Counted from the first letter of the stretch, positions 1 to 5,603 are shown. The stretch: DNA of 5,603 nt from Pseudomonadota bacterium (GCA_023437865.1 JAEZFE010000145.1:1-5603), one strand, 5' to 3'. The notes: generated by a model from the letters alone, not told the origin. Numbers and translations: made by a program.

Positions 1-431
1 TCGTATTCGGAACCCAGCAGGGCGGCCATGGCGCCGACACCGACGGGCACCGCCTTCTGCATGCTCTGGCCGCGCAGCTTCAACAGGCGCGCGGTATCAG
101 CCAGCGAGAAGGTGCCGGCGGCGGCAAGCGCCGAATACTCGCCCAAGCTGTGGCCAGCAACGAAGGACGCGGCCTTGCCGAGGTCGAGCTTGCCCTGGCT
201 CTCCAGCACACGCACGACCGCCACCGAGACGGCCATCAGCGCCGGCTGAGCGTTCTCGGTCAGCGTCAGCTGGTCGTCGGGGCCCTCGAACATCAGCTTG
301 GTGAGGTTCTGGCTCAGCGCCTCGTCCACTTCCTGGAAGACATGGCGGGCTTCGGGAAAGGCATCGGCCAGTTCACGGCCCATGCCGACGGCCTGCGAGC
401 CCTGGCCCGGGAAGACGAATGCGCGAGACAT
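1..431 (-). CDS. fabD: Malonyl-CoA:ACP transacylase, N-terminal part (truncated by window edge)
   Basis: FabD moves the malonyl group from malonyl-CoA to acyl carrier protein, supplying the extender unit for type II fatty acid synthesis in the cytoplasm. Reading the minus strand from the ATG at 431-429 gives 143 codons that stay open to the left edge, so roughly the first half of a usual FabD of about 310 residues is present. Visible hallmarks are the N-terminal FPGQGSQ (residues 7-13), the nucleophile elbow GHSLGEYS with catalytic Ser95, and LRGQSMQ with Arg120, matching the Arg that binds the malonyl carboxylate in E. coli FabD. The catalytic His lies outside the window. An AAGGA ribosome binding site sits 7 bases before the ATG and supports this start. 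The gene is divergent from the lipase at 690; its downstream partners are not visible. The identification is essentially certain. Confidence 0.97.
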   Translation of the reverse strand, partial: MSRAFVFPGQGSQAVGMGRELADAFPEARHVFQEVDEALSQNLTKLMFEGPDDQLTLTENAQPALMAVSVAVVRVLESQGKLDLGKAASFVAGHSLGEYSALAAAGTFSLADTARLLKLRGQSMQKAVPVGVGAMAALLGSEY

Positions 432-488
432 CGGGATATCCTTCGGCTAGCGGAAAACTGGCGGAAGGAAAAGGGACTCCCCCTCCCC

Positions 489-494
489 TGTCAA
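489..494 (-). promoter_or_regulatory. Candidate -35 box for fabD
   Basis: The minus strand carries a perfect TTGACA about 60 bases upstream of the fabD start. Seventeen bases further on is TTTCCT, a poor -10 box with three of six matches. The -35 is therefore convincing only as a string, and the promoter call is tentative. Confidence 0.28.
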
Positions 495-593
495 GCGGAT
501 TAGGGGCCACGCATCGGCCACCCTACCCCGCTCAGCCGGGAAAAGGCGCCTGCAACACGGCGACCTGTATGCGCAACTTTTGAGGGATTTAAC

Positions 594-622
594 TTAGCAA
601 CCACCCGTCATTATGCCATATT
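594..622 (+). promoter_or_regulatory. Candidate sigma-70 promoter for the lipase gene
   Basis: TTAGCA (594-599) and CATATT (617-622) are separated by 17 bases, each matching four of six consensus positions, in the AT-rich part of the intergenic region. They would start transcription about 60 bases before the lipase ATG. The inverted words GCAACC (597-602) and GGTTGC (624-629) straddle the -10 element and could be an operator. This is weak evidence, based on position and consensus only. Confidence 0.3.
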
Positions 623-674
623 AGGTTGCACACCCCAGGCGCACAAATCCGCGTAGCGGGAGCATTCACTTATT

Positions 675-680
675 AGGAGG
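675..680 (+). promoter_or_regulatory. Strong ribosome binding site of the lipase gene
   Basis: A full AGGAGG lies nine bases before the ATG at 690. It fixes the start of the lipase gene and suggests efficient translation. Confidence 0.85.
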
Positions 681-689
681 GGGAATTCC

Positions 690-1769
690 ATGACCATTCA
701 GCAGCCCATCGACACCAGCACCATAACGCTGTCCGCCGCCGCCCAGGGCCCTTACCTGGCCGCGACCTACCTGAACCTCGCCACCATCGCCTACAGCGAC
801 GAAAAGGCCCTGTTCGGCGCCAATGCCTTGAAGGCGGTCTCCCAGGCCATCCCGGCCCTGCCTGCGGTCACCGTCCCCGGCAATGCCGGCCAGACCGGCA
901 CGCTCACCTATCAATGGGGGGCGGCGGCGCTGCTCGACGCCAATTTGGTCTACGCGGTCAGTTGCAACGACAGCAACGACGCACCGCAATTCCTGGCCGT
1001 GGTGCTGCGCGGCACCGACACCGCCACCGACGGCCCTGCGCTGTTCAAGCAGATCTGCGAGGATCTTCGGTGCGACAGCCAACTGGACTGGGACGCCACG
1101 GTGACGGCGCTGAGCGCGAACCACGACCTCCCCGCCGCCGTCAAACAGCCCTACGCCAACCCCGCCATCGCCATGGGTACCGCCAAGGGCCTGCAGAAAA
1201 TCCTGTCGCTGAAGGATTCGTCCCACACCAACGTGGCCAGCTTTGTGCAGGACTTTGTCATCAAGTACCCGGGCGTGCCGGTGGTGGTGACCGGCCATTC
1301 GCTGGGCGGTTGCCAGACCATCGTGCTGGCGCAGTACTTGTCGCAGACCCTGACCGGCTCACCCATTCTGGTCTCGCAGCCGTGGGCGCCGCCGACCCCG
1401 GGCAACCAGGCCTTCGCCACACTGTACGACACCACCTTCGGCGCCCGCAGCTTCGTGTGGTGGAACACCCTCGACGTCGTGCCGAACGCGTTCTGGAACA
1501 TGAGCGACATCCCCACCCTGTGGACCAACGTGGCCATGAGCGAGGCCGACAAACTAATCTACGCCGCCATCAACGGCCCCCTCACCCTGTCTAAATGCAC
1601 CTACGCCCTGCCAGCCACCAACGGCACGACGCTGACCGGCGCGCAGCCCGCCGCCGGGCCGAAATGGATCAGCGAGCTGTGCACCCAGCACTTCCCACCC
1701 ATGTACGCTCAGTTGCTGGCGCAGAACACCAGCGTCTGGAGCTATAACGGCATCCCTAAAGCGGGCTGA
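690..1769 (+). CDS. Class 3-type lipase / alpha-beta hydrolase
   Basis: This 359-residue protein is a probable serine esterase or lipase. It shows the nucleophile elbow GHSLGG (residues 202-207, Ser204), an upstream LRGT (106-109) resembling the FRGT oxyanion-loop motif of class 3 lipases, an LDVVP segment (Asp262) at the expected place for the catalytic Asp, and HFPPMY (His334) near the C-terminus as the likely catalytic His. This spacing fits the fungal-type lipase_3 fold. The N-terminus is polar and shows no signal peptide or membrane segment, so the enzyme is either cytoplasmic or exported by another route; six cysteines are present. Substrate cannot be told from sequence; acylglycerols, phospholipids or storage polyester are possible. 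It appears monocistronic, with its own strong ribosome binding site and a terminator 16 bases after the stop. Family assignment is firm, catalytic Asp and His are inferred. Confidence 0.88.
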   Translation: MTIQQPIDTSTITLSAAAQGPYLAATYLNLATIAYSDEKALFGANALKAVSQAIPALPAVTVPGNAGQTGTLTYQWGAAALLDANLVYAVSCNDSNDAPQFLAVVLRGTDTATDGPALFKQICEDLRCDSQLDWDATVTALSANHDLPAAVKQPYANPAIAMGTAKGLQKILSLKDSSHTNVASFVQDFVIKYPGVPVVVTGHSLGGCQTIVLAQYLSQTLTGSPILVSQPWAPPTPGNQAFATLYDTTFGARSFVWWNTLDVVPNAFWNMSDIPTLWTNVAMSEADKLIYAAINGPLTLSKCTYALPATNGTTLTGAQPAAGPKWISELCTQHFPPMYAQLLAQNTSVWSYNGIPKAG

Positions 1770-1784
1770 GCGAGCGCATTTCCC

Positions 1785-1820
1785 CACGGGGCCGTGAGAC
1801 GCTTGCGGCCCCGTGCTTTT
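1785..1820 (+). terminator. Intrinsic terminator of the lipase gene
   Basis: CACGGGGCCG (1785-1794) pairs perfectly with CGGCCCCGTG (1806-1815) around an 11-base loop, and CTTTT follows directly. It begins 16 bases after the lipase stop codon and separates the lipase from the ribosomal-protein operon. The T run is short but the stem is very GC-rich. Confidence 0.88.
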
Positions 1821-1830
1821 CGTGTATATT
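1803..1830 (+). promoter_or_regulatory. Probable promoter of the rpsF-rpsR-rplI operon
   Basis: TATATT (1825-1830) matches the -10 consensus at five of six positions, with TTGCGG (1803-1808) 16 bases upstream as a partial -35. It is the best promoter-like sequence between the lipase terminator and rpsF, and would start RNA near 1837, leaving a leader of about 100 bases. The -35 lies in the loop and 3' arm of the lipase terminator, so the two elements overlap. Confidence 0.5.
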
Positions 1831-1867
1831 CGCCGGCTTCCAAATCCCTTGCCGGTCTTTCCACAGG

Positions 1868-1939
1868 GGAGGATCGGCTATGCCTGGGACCCCATGGTGG
1901 GGTTTCTTGGGAAGAGAAAAGCCAGAAGGGTTCAGTCGA
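1868..1939 (+). other. Alternative upstream rpsF start with strong ribosome binding site
   Basis: GGAGGA (1868-1873) lies six bases before an ATG at 1880 that is in frame with rpsF with no stop between. Use of this start would add 20 residues, including two adjacent Trp, before the normal S6 N-terminus MPLYE. The rpsF ATG at 1940 has only AGAAGG (1924-1929) at ten bases. S6 homologues start at the MPLYE position, so the extension is probably not part of the mature protein. Even so, the better ribosome binding site belongs to the upstream start. Confidence 0.45.
1886..1908 (+). promoter_or_regulatory. Leader hairpin upstream of rpsF
   Basis: ACCCCA (1889-1894) and TGGGGT (1898-1903) form a perfect six-pair stem with a TGG loop. 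G1886-C1906 and two G-U pairs extend it to nine pairs, and CTT follows. It lies 31 bases before the rpsF ATG within the presumed 5' leader. S6 operons in many bacteria are autoregulated by an S6:S18 complex binding a leader hairpin, but I do not see the characteristic CCG bulge of that motif, so only the structure is supported. It could also act as a weak attenuator. Confidence 0.45.
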
Positions 1940-2371
1940 ATGCCTTTGTATGAATGCGTGATCCTCGCGCGTCAGGAAGTGTCGGCCCCGCAGGTCGAGA
2001 CCCTGATCGACGAGATGTCCAATGTGCTGACCCAGGGCGGCGGCAACGTCGCCAAGAAGGAATTCTGGGGTCTGCGCAACATCGCCTACCGCGTGAAGAA
2101 GAACCGGAAGGCCCATTACGTCCTCCTCAATGTCGACGCCCCGTCGGCCGCCGTGAAGGAGATGGAGCGCCAGATGTCCCTCAACGAGGACGTGCTGCGC
2201 TACCTGACCATCCGCGTTGACGAGCTCGAGGAAGGCCCGTCGGCCATGATGCAGGCCAAGAACAGCCGCGACGACCGTCCGCGCCGCGACGACCGTGGTC
2301 CCCGTGAGGACCGTGGTTTCGACCGTGGTCCGCGTGAGGACCGTCCGCGCCGCGCCGAGGGAGGTGAGTGA
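1940..2371 (+). CDS. rpsF: 30S ribosomal protein S6
   Basis: S6 binds 16S rRNA with S18 on the platform of the small subunit. The start chosen gives 143 residues beginning MPLYECV, as in S6 proteins. Family features are the central [18 protein letters not shown] segment (43-60), the YVLLNVDAP strand (60-68) and the [17 protein letters not shown] segment (79-95). After about residue 105 comes a low-complexity tail rich in Arg, Asp and Gly, with the repeated GPREDR (120-125 and 130-135), encoded by near-identical DNA copies. E. coli S6 also has a tail, but an acidic one of added glutamates, so this mixed-charge tail is a lineage feature. The TGA stop shares one base with the rpsR ATG, implying translational coupling. 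An in-frame upstream ATG at 1880 would lengthen it by 20 residues. Identification is certain; the exact start is slightly less so. Confidence 0.96.
   Translation: MPLYECVILARQEVSAPQVETLIDEMSNVLTQGGGNVAKKEFWGLRNIAYRVKKNRKAHYVLLNVDAPSAAVKEMERQMSLNEDVLRYLTIRVDELEEGPSAMMQAKNSRDDRPRRDDRGPREDRGFDRGPREDRPRRAEGGE
2273..2354 (+). repeat. Internal repeats in the 3' end of rpsF
   Basis: A 24-base unit at 2291-2314 recurs at 2321-2344 with one mismatch (2302 C versus 2332 G). A 16-base unit GACCGTCCGCGCCGCG at 2273-2288 recurs exactly at 2339-2354. All copies keep the reading frame and encode the Arg/Asp-rich tail of S6, suggesting tail growth by local duplication. Confidence 0.85.
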
Positions 2372-2637
2372 TGACCGAAGTCAAGACTGAGCGTCCGCAG
2401 CGCGCTGCCGGTGCCCGCCGTCCGTTCTTCCGCCGCCGGAAGACTTGCCCGTTCTCCGGTGCGAACGCCCCGAAGATCGACTACAAGGACACCAAGCTCC
2501 TGAGCCGCTTCATCTCCGAGCGCGGCAAGATCGTTCCGAGCCGCATCACCGCGGTGTCGGCCAAGAAGCAGCGTGAGCTGGCCCAGGCCATCAAGCGCGC
2601 CCGCTTCCTGGGTCTGCTGCCCTACGTGGTGAAGTAA
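2371..2637 (+). CDS. rpsR: 30S ribosomal protein S18
   Basis: S18 is a small basic protein that pairs with S6 on the 30S platform. The 88-residue product contains the family signature KTCPFSG (24-30), IDYKD (36-40), [15 protein letters not shown] (46-60) and the C-terminal [12 protein letters not shown] (75-86). It has a single Cys (26), so no zinc ribbon. Its ATG overlaps the rpsF stop by one base, and GGAGGT (2360-2365), lying inside the end of rpsF, is five bases upstream. A GTG directly before the ATG (2368) is in frame but only two bases from the ribosome binding site, so the ATG is preferred. Length matches the family. Confidence 0.97.
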   Translation: MTEVKTERPQRAAGARRPFFRRRKTCPFSGANAPKIDYKDTKLLSRFISERGKIVPSRITAVSAKKQRELAQAIKRARFLGLLPYVVK

Positions 2638-2648
2638 GTAGTCTGCCG

Positions 2649-3587
2649 GTGAATCGGCAACTCGGCCTTGCGCTGGCGGCGGGACTGCTCTCTGCATTGA
2701 GCTTTCTCTCGCTGGTCAAAGGCATTGCGTTGGGTGCCATGCTCTCCTACGTGGCGCCGCTTCCGCTGATGATGGCGGGGCTGGCGCTGGGAACGGGAGC
2801 TTCGGTGATCGCCTCGGGTGTGGCGGTGGCCGCGGTGGCGGGGGTGGCAGGCGGTTTATCCGCCGTGGCCTTCGCGATCAGCGCGGCGATGCCTGCCCTG
2901 GTGGTCACGAACCGGGCCTTGCTGTGGCGTCAAGCCCCAGACGGCTCGGACCAATGGTACCCGCCGGGACTCGTCCTGGCATGGCTGACCGCCGCCGGCC
3001 TTGCGTTGCTGCTTTCGGGCGCGGCGCTGTTGGCCGGCACTCCCGAGGGGGTGAAAGCCTCGGTGGCCGATACCATCGGCCGCACGCTTTCCCTGCTCGC
3101 TGCCGACATTCCGGAAGCAACCCGGAATCAGATGGTGGCGTGGTGGACGCCGGTCTTCCCGGCCATGGTCATCGGATCGTGGTTGGTGATGGCAGTGGTG
3201 AACGCCACGGGGGCGCAAGGGCTTGTGACCCGCCTGGGCAAGGCCCGCCGGCTGAGCCCGGCCTATCGGGAGCTGATGCTGCCCGACTGGCTGGCGATCG
3301 GATTGGCGGGCAGCGCTTTGGTGGCCGTCGTGGGCGGGGGTGATGTGGGCTATGTCGCCGGCAATGCGGCGGCCCTGTTCATGATCCCCTTTCTCCTGCT
3401 GGGTCTTGCGGGCATTCACCGCTGGGCCAAGGGGAGACCCAATGCGGGCCTGACGCTGGCTGTGACGTATGGGTTGTTGATCCTAGTCTTTGCGTGGACC
3501 GCCGCCGCGGTCACCGGACTGGGACTGGTTCGGTTCTGGACGATGAGGTTCCGCCGCCCTGACAGCGGCGGCGGTATGGAGGGATAG
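2649..3587 (+). CDS. DUF2232-type polytopic membrane protein
   Basis: This 312-residue protein is an inner-membrane protein of unknown function. By hydropathy reading it has about eight membrane segments, near residues 5-24, 27-49, 52-80, 105-129, 168-187, 213-229, 232-257 and 266-293, with short basic loops (KARR at 198-201, HRWAKGR at 257-263) and a charged C-terminus. The position between rpsR and rplI, the size and the topology match the uncharacterised DUF2232 (YybS-like) proteins that occupy this place in many alphaproteobacteria; I assign the family from these features and not from a profile match. The GTG start lies 11 bases after the rpsR stop with no good ribosome binding site, so translation may depend on coupling to rpsR. 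The next ATG in frame (2739) would remove the first membrane segment. The stop is one base before rplI. Confidence 0.8.
   Translation: MNRQLGLALAAGLLSALSFLSLVKGIALGAMLSYVAPLPLMMAGLALGTGASVIASGVAVAAVAGVAGGLSAVAFAISAAMPALVVTNRALLWRQAPDGSDQWYPPGLVLAWLTAAGLALLLSGAALLAGTPEGVKASVADTIGRTLSLLAADIPEATRNQMVAWWTPVFPAMVIGSWLVMAVVNATGAQGLVTRLGKARRLSPAYRELMLPDWLAIGLAGSALVAVVGGGDVGYVAGNAAALFMIPFLLLGLAGIHRWAKGRPNAGLTLAVTYGLLILVFAWTAAAVTGLGLVRFWTMRFRRPDSGGGMEG
3551..3571 (+). promoter_or_regulatory. GC-rich hairpin just before rplI
   Basis: CCGCCGC (3551-3557) and GCGGCGG (3565-3571) form a perfect seven-pair stem with a CCTGACA loop. It overlaps the last codons of the membrane protein gene and ends six bases before the rplI ribosome binding site (GGAGGG, 3578-3583). 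There is no T run, so it is not a terminator; it may protect the mRNA end, guide processing or modulate rplI translation. Chance formation is possible in such GC-rich sequence. Confidence 0.4.
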
Positions 3588-3588
3588 A

Positions 3589-4137
3589 ATGGAAGTCATC
3601 CTGCTCGAAAGGATCGAGAAGCTCGGTCAGATGGGCGAAGTGGTCAAGGTCAAGCCTGGCTTCGCCCGTAATTTCCTGCTGCCCCAGAAGAAGGCGCTGC
3701 GCGCCAACAAGGACAACCTTGCCTTCTTCGAGAAGCAGCGCGCCCAGCTCGAGGCCATCAACCTGAAGCGCCGCGACGAGGCTCAGGCCGTCGCCGGCAA
3801 GATGGAAGGCCTCAAGGTGCTGATGGTTCGCCAGGCCGGCGAAGGTGGTCAGCTGTACGGCTCGGTCTCCGGCCGTGACGTCGCCGACGCCGTCAAGGCT
3901 TCGGGCTACACCGTCGAACGCAGCCAGGTTAACCTGGACAACCCGATCAAGACCCTGGGCTCCTACCCGGTCCGTCTGTCGCTGCACCCCGAGGTGTCGG
4001 TGACCGTGACGGTGACCGTCGCCCGCTCGCAGGAAGAAGCGGAGCGCGCTGCTGCCGCCGCCGCCGAGGCCGCCGAGCCGGAGGAGACCGAGGCCGAGGT
4101 CGAGACCACCGAAGCCGAAGAGGCTTCCGAGGCCTAA
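3589..4137 (+). CDS. rplI: 50S ribosomal protein L9
   Basis: L9 binds 23S rRNA near the L1 stalk and bridges outward from the large subunit. The 182-residue product begins [13 protein letters not shown] and has the N-domain signature [17 protein letters not shown] (16-32). The helical linker follows at about 40-75, then the C-domain with [14 protein letters not shown] (89-102) and SLHPEV (131-136). Bacterial L9 is usually about 150 residues; the extra length is a C-terminal tail from about 148 made almost wholly of Glu and Ala. The ATG is one base after the stop of the membrane protein gene, with GGAGGG five bases upstream. The gene is the last of the operon and is followed by a strong terminator. 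Identification is certain. Confidence 0.97.
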   Translation: MEVILLERIEKLGQMGEVVKVKPGFARNFLLPQKKALRANKDNLAFFEKQRAQLEAINLKRRDEAQAVAGKMEGLKVLMVRQAGEGGQLYGSVSGRDVADAVKASGYTVERSQVNLDNPIKTLGSYPVRLSLHPEVSVTVTVTVARSQEEAERAAAAAAEAAEPEETEAEVETTEAEEASEA

Positions 4138-4165
4138 TCCGCCTCAGGTCCAGGACTAGTGCCAG

Positions 4166-4198
4166 AACGCCGGAAGGGTTTATCCCTTCCGGCGTTTT
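4166..4198 (+). terminator. Intrinsic terminator of the rpsF-rplI operon
   Basis: CGCCGGAAGGG (4168-4178) pairs perfectly with CCCTTCCGGCG (4184-4194) around a TTTAT loop. Two flanking A-T pairs and a TTTT run (4195-4198) complete the structure. It lies 30 bases after the rplI stop and isolates the operon from the gene at 4284. Confidence 0.95.
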
Positions 4199-4272
4199 CG
4201 CATGTCCGCTGCCTGACCTTAGGTAGATTTATCGGGCGCCCAGGCTTTCCCATGTCCTTCGCAACAGGAACT

Positions 4273-4278
4273 GGAGGA
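4273..4278 (+). promoter_or_regulatory. Ribosome binding site of the CFA synthase-type gene
   Basis: GGAGGA lies five bases before the ATG at 4284 and fixes the start. No convincing -35/-10 pair is visible in the 85 bases between the rplI terminator and this gene; GTAGATTTATC (4223-4233) is the only AT-rich patch. Confidence 0.8.
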
Positions 4279-4283
4279 ACGCC

Positions 4284-5531
4284 ATGCGCTGGCTCGACGC
4301 TTTGTTCGGCAACCTGATTTGCCAGGGCTCCATCCGGGTCATCGACCATGCCGGACGGCGCAAGGATTATGGCGACGGCAGCCCGCCCGCCGCCGTATTG
4401 CGCTTTACCGATTCGGCCACCGAAGCCCGCTGTTTCCTCGCCCCCCATTACCATCTGCTGGATGCCTATACCGAGGGCACGCTGCTGGTCGAGGACGGCA
4501 GCTTCCACGCCTTCCTGGATATCTGCGCGGCCAATATCGCCCGCCAGGGATGGTCGCCGCTGGCCCGCGCCCACCGCGCGCTGGGCCGGGCGTTCCTGGC
4601 ATGGGAGGCCTATAACCCCATCCATCTGTCGCACCAGCGGATCGCGCGCCATTACGACCTGAAGGAAGACCTGTTCCGCCTGTTCCTCGACGAGGACATG
4701 CAGTATTCGTGCGGCTATTTCCCCACCCCGGACACCCCGCTGGAAGCGGCGCAATCGGCCAAGAAGCGCCATATCGCCGCCAAGCTGGACATTCGGGACG
4801 GCCAGCGCGTGCTCGATATCGGCTGCGGATGGGGCGGCCTCGCGCTCAGCCTGGCCCGCATGGCAGACGTGGAGGTGGTGGGCATCACGCTATCGGCGGA
4901 GCAACTGGAAGTGGCCCGCCGCCGCGCCGCCAGCGCCGGCCTTGCCGACCGCGTGCGCTTCGAGCTGGTGGATTACCGCCAGCTCGCCGGCTGCTTCGAC
5001 CGCATCGTCTCGGTCGGCATGTTCGAGCATGTGGGGCCGCCCCACTACCGCACCTTCTTCCGCCGGGTGAACGAGCTGCTGGCCGATGACGGCGTCGCCC
5101 TGCTGCATTCGATCGGCGAGACCGACAAGGGCGGCGGCCACCCGTGGATCCGTAAGCACATCTTCCCCGGCTCGTACACTCCCGCCCTCAGCCAGGTTCT
5201 GCCCCATGTGGAGCGCGCCGGCCTGATGACCACCGACGTGGAGATCCTGCGCCTGCACTACGCCTATACGCTGCGGGCCTGGCGCCAACACTTCCTCGCC
5301 AACCGGGCCCAGGCGGCCGAGATGTATGACGAGCGCTTCTGCCGCATGTGGGAGGCGTATCTGGCCGCCTGCGAAGTGGGCTTCACCCGCCTGTCGTTGA
5401 TGGTGTTCCAGCTCCAAATGGCCAAGGATCGCAATGCGCTGCCGATCACGCGCGATTACATGATCGAGCGGGAACGCCAGAGCCCCCTGCCCCGGCGTGA
5501 TCGGCAGAAGGTGGAGGCCGGCAGGGATTAA
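4284..5531 (+). CDS. Cyclopropane-fatty-acyl-phospholipid synthase family methyltransferase
   Basis: This 415-residue enzyme belongs to the SAM-dependent family that adds a methylene group across the double bond of unsaturated acyl chains in membrane phospholipids. The N-terminal lipid-binding region (about 1-120) precedes a Rossmann methyltransferase domain. Motifs seen are YSCGYF (141-146), the SAM loop VLDIGCGWGG (177-186), VGMFEHVG (244-251), LLHSIG (273-278) and HYAYTLRAW (325-333). Residues matching the E. coli Cfa active site are all present: Cys143, Glu248, His275, Ile277 and Tyr326. One departure is HYDLKEDLF (123-131), where the family usually has HYDLGND or similar. Length is close to E. 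coli Cfa (382) with a slightly longer polar C-terminus. It follows a terminator, so it is transcribed separately from the ribosomal genes. Related members make methylated or methylene-branched acyl chains, so the exact product is not settled and no gene symbol is given. Confidence 0.92.
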   Translation: MRWLDALFGNLICQGSIRVIDHAGRRKDYGDGSPPAAVLRFTDSATEARCFLAPHYHLLDAYTEGTLLVEDGSFHAFLDICAANIARQGWSPLARAHRALGRAFLAWEAYNPIHLSHQRIARHYDLKEDLFRLFLDEDMQYSCGYFPTPDTPLEAAQSAKKRHIAAKLDIRDGQRVLDIGCGWGGLALSLARMADVEVVGITLSAEQLEVARRRAASAGLADRVRFELVDYRQLAGCFDRIVSVGMFEHVGPPHYRTFFRRVNELLADDGVALLHSIGETDKGGGHPWIRKHIFPGSYTPALSQVLPHVERAGLMTTDVEILRLHYAYTLRAWRQHFLANRAQAAEMYDERFCRMWEAYLAACEVGFTRLSLMVFQLQMAKDRNALPITRDYMIERERQSPLPRRDRQKVEAGRD

Positions 5532-5544
5532 GCGCCCTGGGTGC

Positions 5545-5580
5545 GCGGCAGGGGGAGTGATTCCCCCTCCCCCTCGCCGC
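5545..5580 (+). terminator. Possible terminator-like inverted repeat after the CFA synthase-type gene
   Basis: AGGGGGA (5550-5556) pairs with TCCCCCT (5562-5568) around GTGAT, and GCGGC (5545-5549) can pair with GCCGC (5576-5580) beyond a seven-base pyrimidine bulge. The structure starts 13 bases after the stop codon, a typical place for a terminator, but no T run follows, so function is uncertain. Confidence 0.4.
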
Positions 5581-5603
5581 CCCCCATCTGCTAGCATCCG
5601 GCC

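Larger units (their letters stand above)
432..689. other. Divergent intergenic region between fabD and the lipase gene
   Basis: These 258 bases hold no supportable gene. The part from about 570 to 675 is clearly richer in A and T than the surrounding coding DNA, as expected for a promoter region. It contains the candidate fabD -35 box (489-494), a candidate lipase promoter (594-622), repeated GCAAC words (552-556, 573-577, 597-601, and inverted at 625-629) and the lipase ribosome binding site (675-680). Confidence 0.7.

Noticed and set aside
150..503. 117-codon plus-strand open frame near the left edge
   Set aside because: It is antisense to the clear FabD reading frame, including the GHSLGEY motif.
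666..1298. 210-codon open frame on the minus strand across the lipase gene
   Set aside because: It lies opposite the well-supported lipase. Its product is Gly/Val/Arg-rich with no recognisable domain, as expected for the antisense of high-GC coding DNA.
1832..1856. CCGGC/GCCGG inverted repeat with a 13-base loop after the operon promoter
   Set aside because: The predicted transcription start near 1837 would cut off most of the first arm, and the stem is short with a long loop.
1894..1953. Small 19-codon frame overlapping the rpsF start
   Set aside because: Its ATG is 20 bases from the only strong ribosome binding site and lies inside the leader hairpin, so nothing supports translation.
2368..2370. 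GTG as the rpsR start
   Set aside because: It is only two bases from the ribosome binding site. The following ATG has better spacing and gives the normal S18 length.
2200..2697. 165-codon open frame on the minus strand across rpsF and rpsR
   Set aside because: It is antisense to two certain ribosomal protein genes, and its Arg/Ser-rich stretch is the shadow of the S6 tail repeats.
4199..4283. Promoter for the CFA synthase-type gene
   Set aside because: TAGATT (4224-4229) has no acceptable -35 partner, so I do not annotate a promoter although one is expected here.
4890..5597. 235-codon open frame on the minus strand across the CFA synthase-type gene
   Set aside because: It is antisense to conserved SAM-methyltransferase motifs, and the product has no recognisable family.
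1..5603. New defence, mobile or CRISPR-type system
   Set aside because: No spaced direct repeats, transposase, integrase, toxin-antitoxin pair or tRNA is visible; all coding space is explained by housekeeping or lipid-related genes.

Overview
This high-GC window carries the rpsF-rpsR-(DUF2232)-rplI ribosomal-protein cluster with a divergent fabD beside it. Gene order, protein sequences and codon use suggest an alphaproteobacterium, most likely Rhodospirillales (Magnetospirillum/Phaeospirillum-like). That placement is inferred from gene order and sequence flavour, not from a phylogenetic marker.

Layout. Positions 1-431 (minus strand) hold the N-terminal 143 residues of FabD (malonyl-CoA:ACP transacylase), which runs off the left edge. 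Positions 432-689 form a divergent intergenic region. A monocistronic class 3-type lipase (690-1769, plus) follows and ends at a clear intrinsic terminator. A TATATT-type promoter overlaps the end of that terminator. It leads through a structured leader of about 100 bases into rpsF (1940-2371), rpsR (2371-2637), a polytopic DUF2232-type membrane protein (2649-3587) and rplI (3589-4137). These four genes are nearly contiguous: one stop/start overlap, an 11-base gap and a 1-base gap. The operon closes at a strong intrinsic terminator (4166-4198). A separate cyclopropane-fatty-acyl-phospholipid synthase-family gene (4284-5531) follows, and the last 72 bases are non-coding with a GC-rich inverted repeat.

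How the genes relate. S6 and S18 form a neighbouring pair on the 30S platform, and L9 is a 50S stalk-like protein, so the operon serves ribosome assembly. The embedded membrane protein is a conserved passenger of unknown function. The flanking genes are lipid-related: fabD (fatty acid initiation), a lipase, and a CFA synthase-type methyltransferase (phospholipid acyl-chain modification). Nothing in the sequence shows that they are co-regulated.

I see no mobile element, CRISPR array, RNA gene or obviously new multi-gene system. The most interesting points are the start-site ambiguity and hairpin in the rpsF leader, the lipase without a signal peptide inserted between fabD and rpsF, and the uncharacterised membrane protein inside a ribosomal operon.
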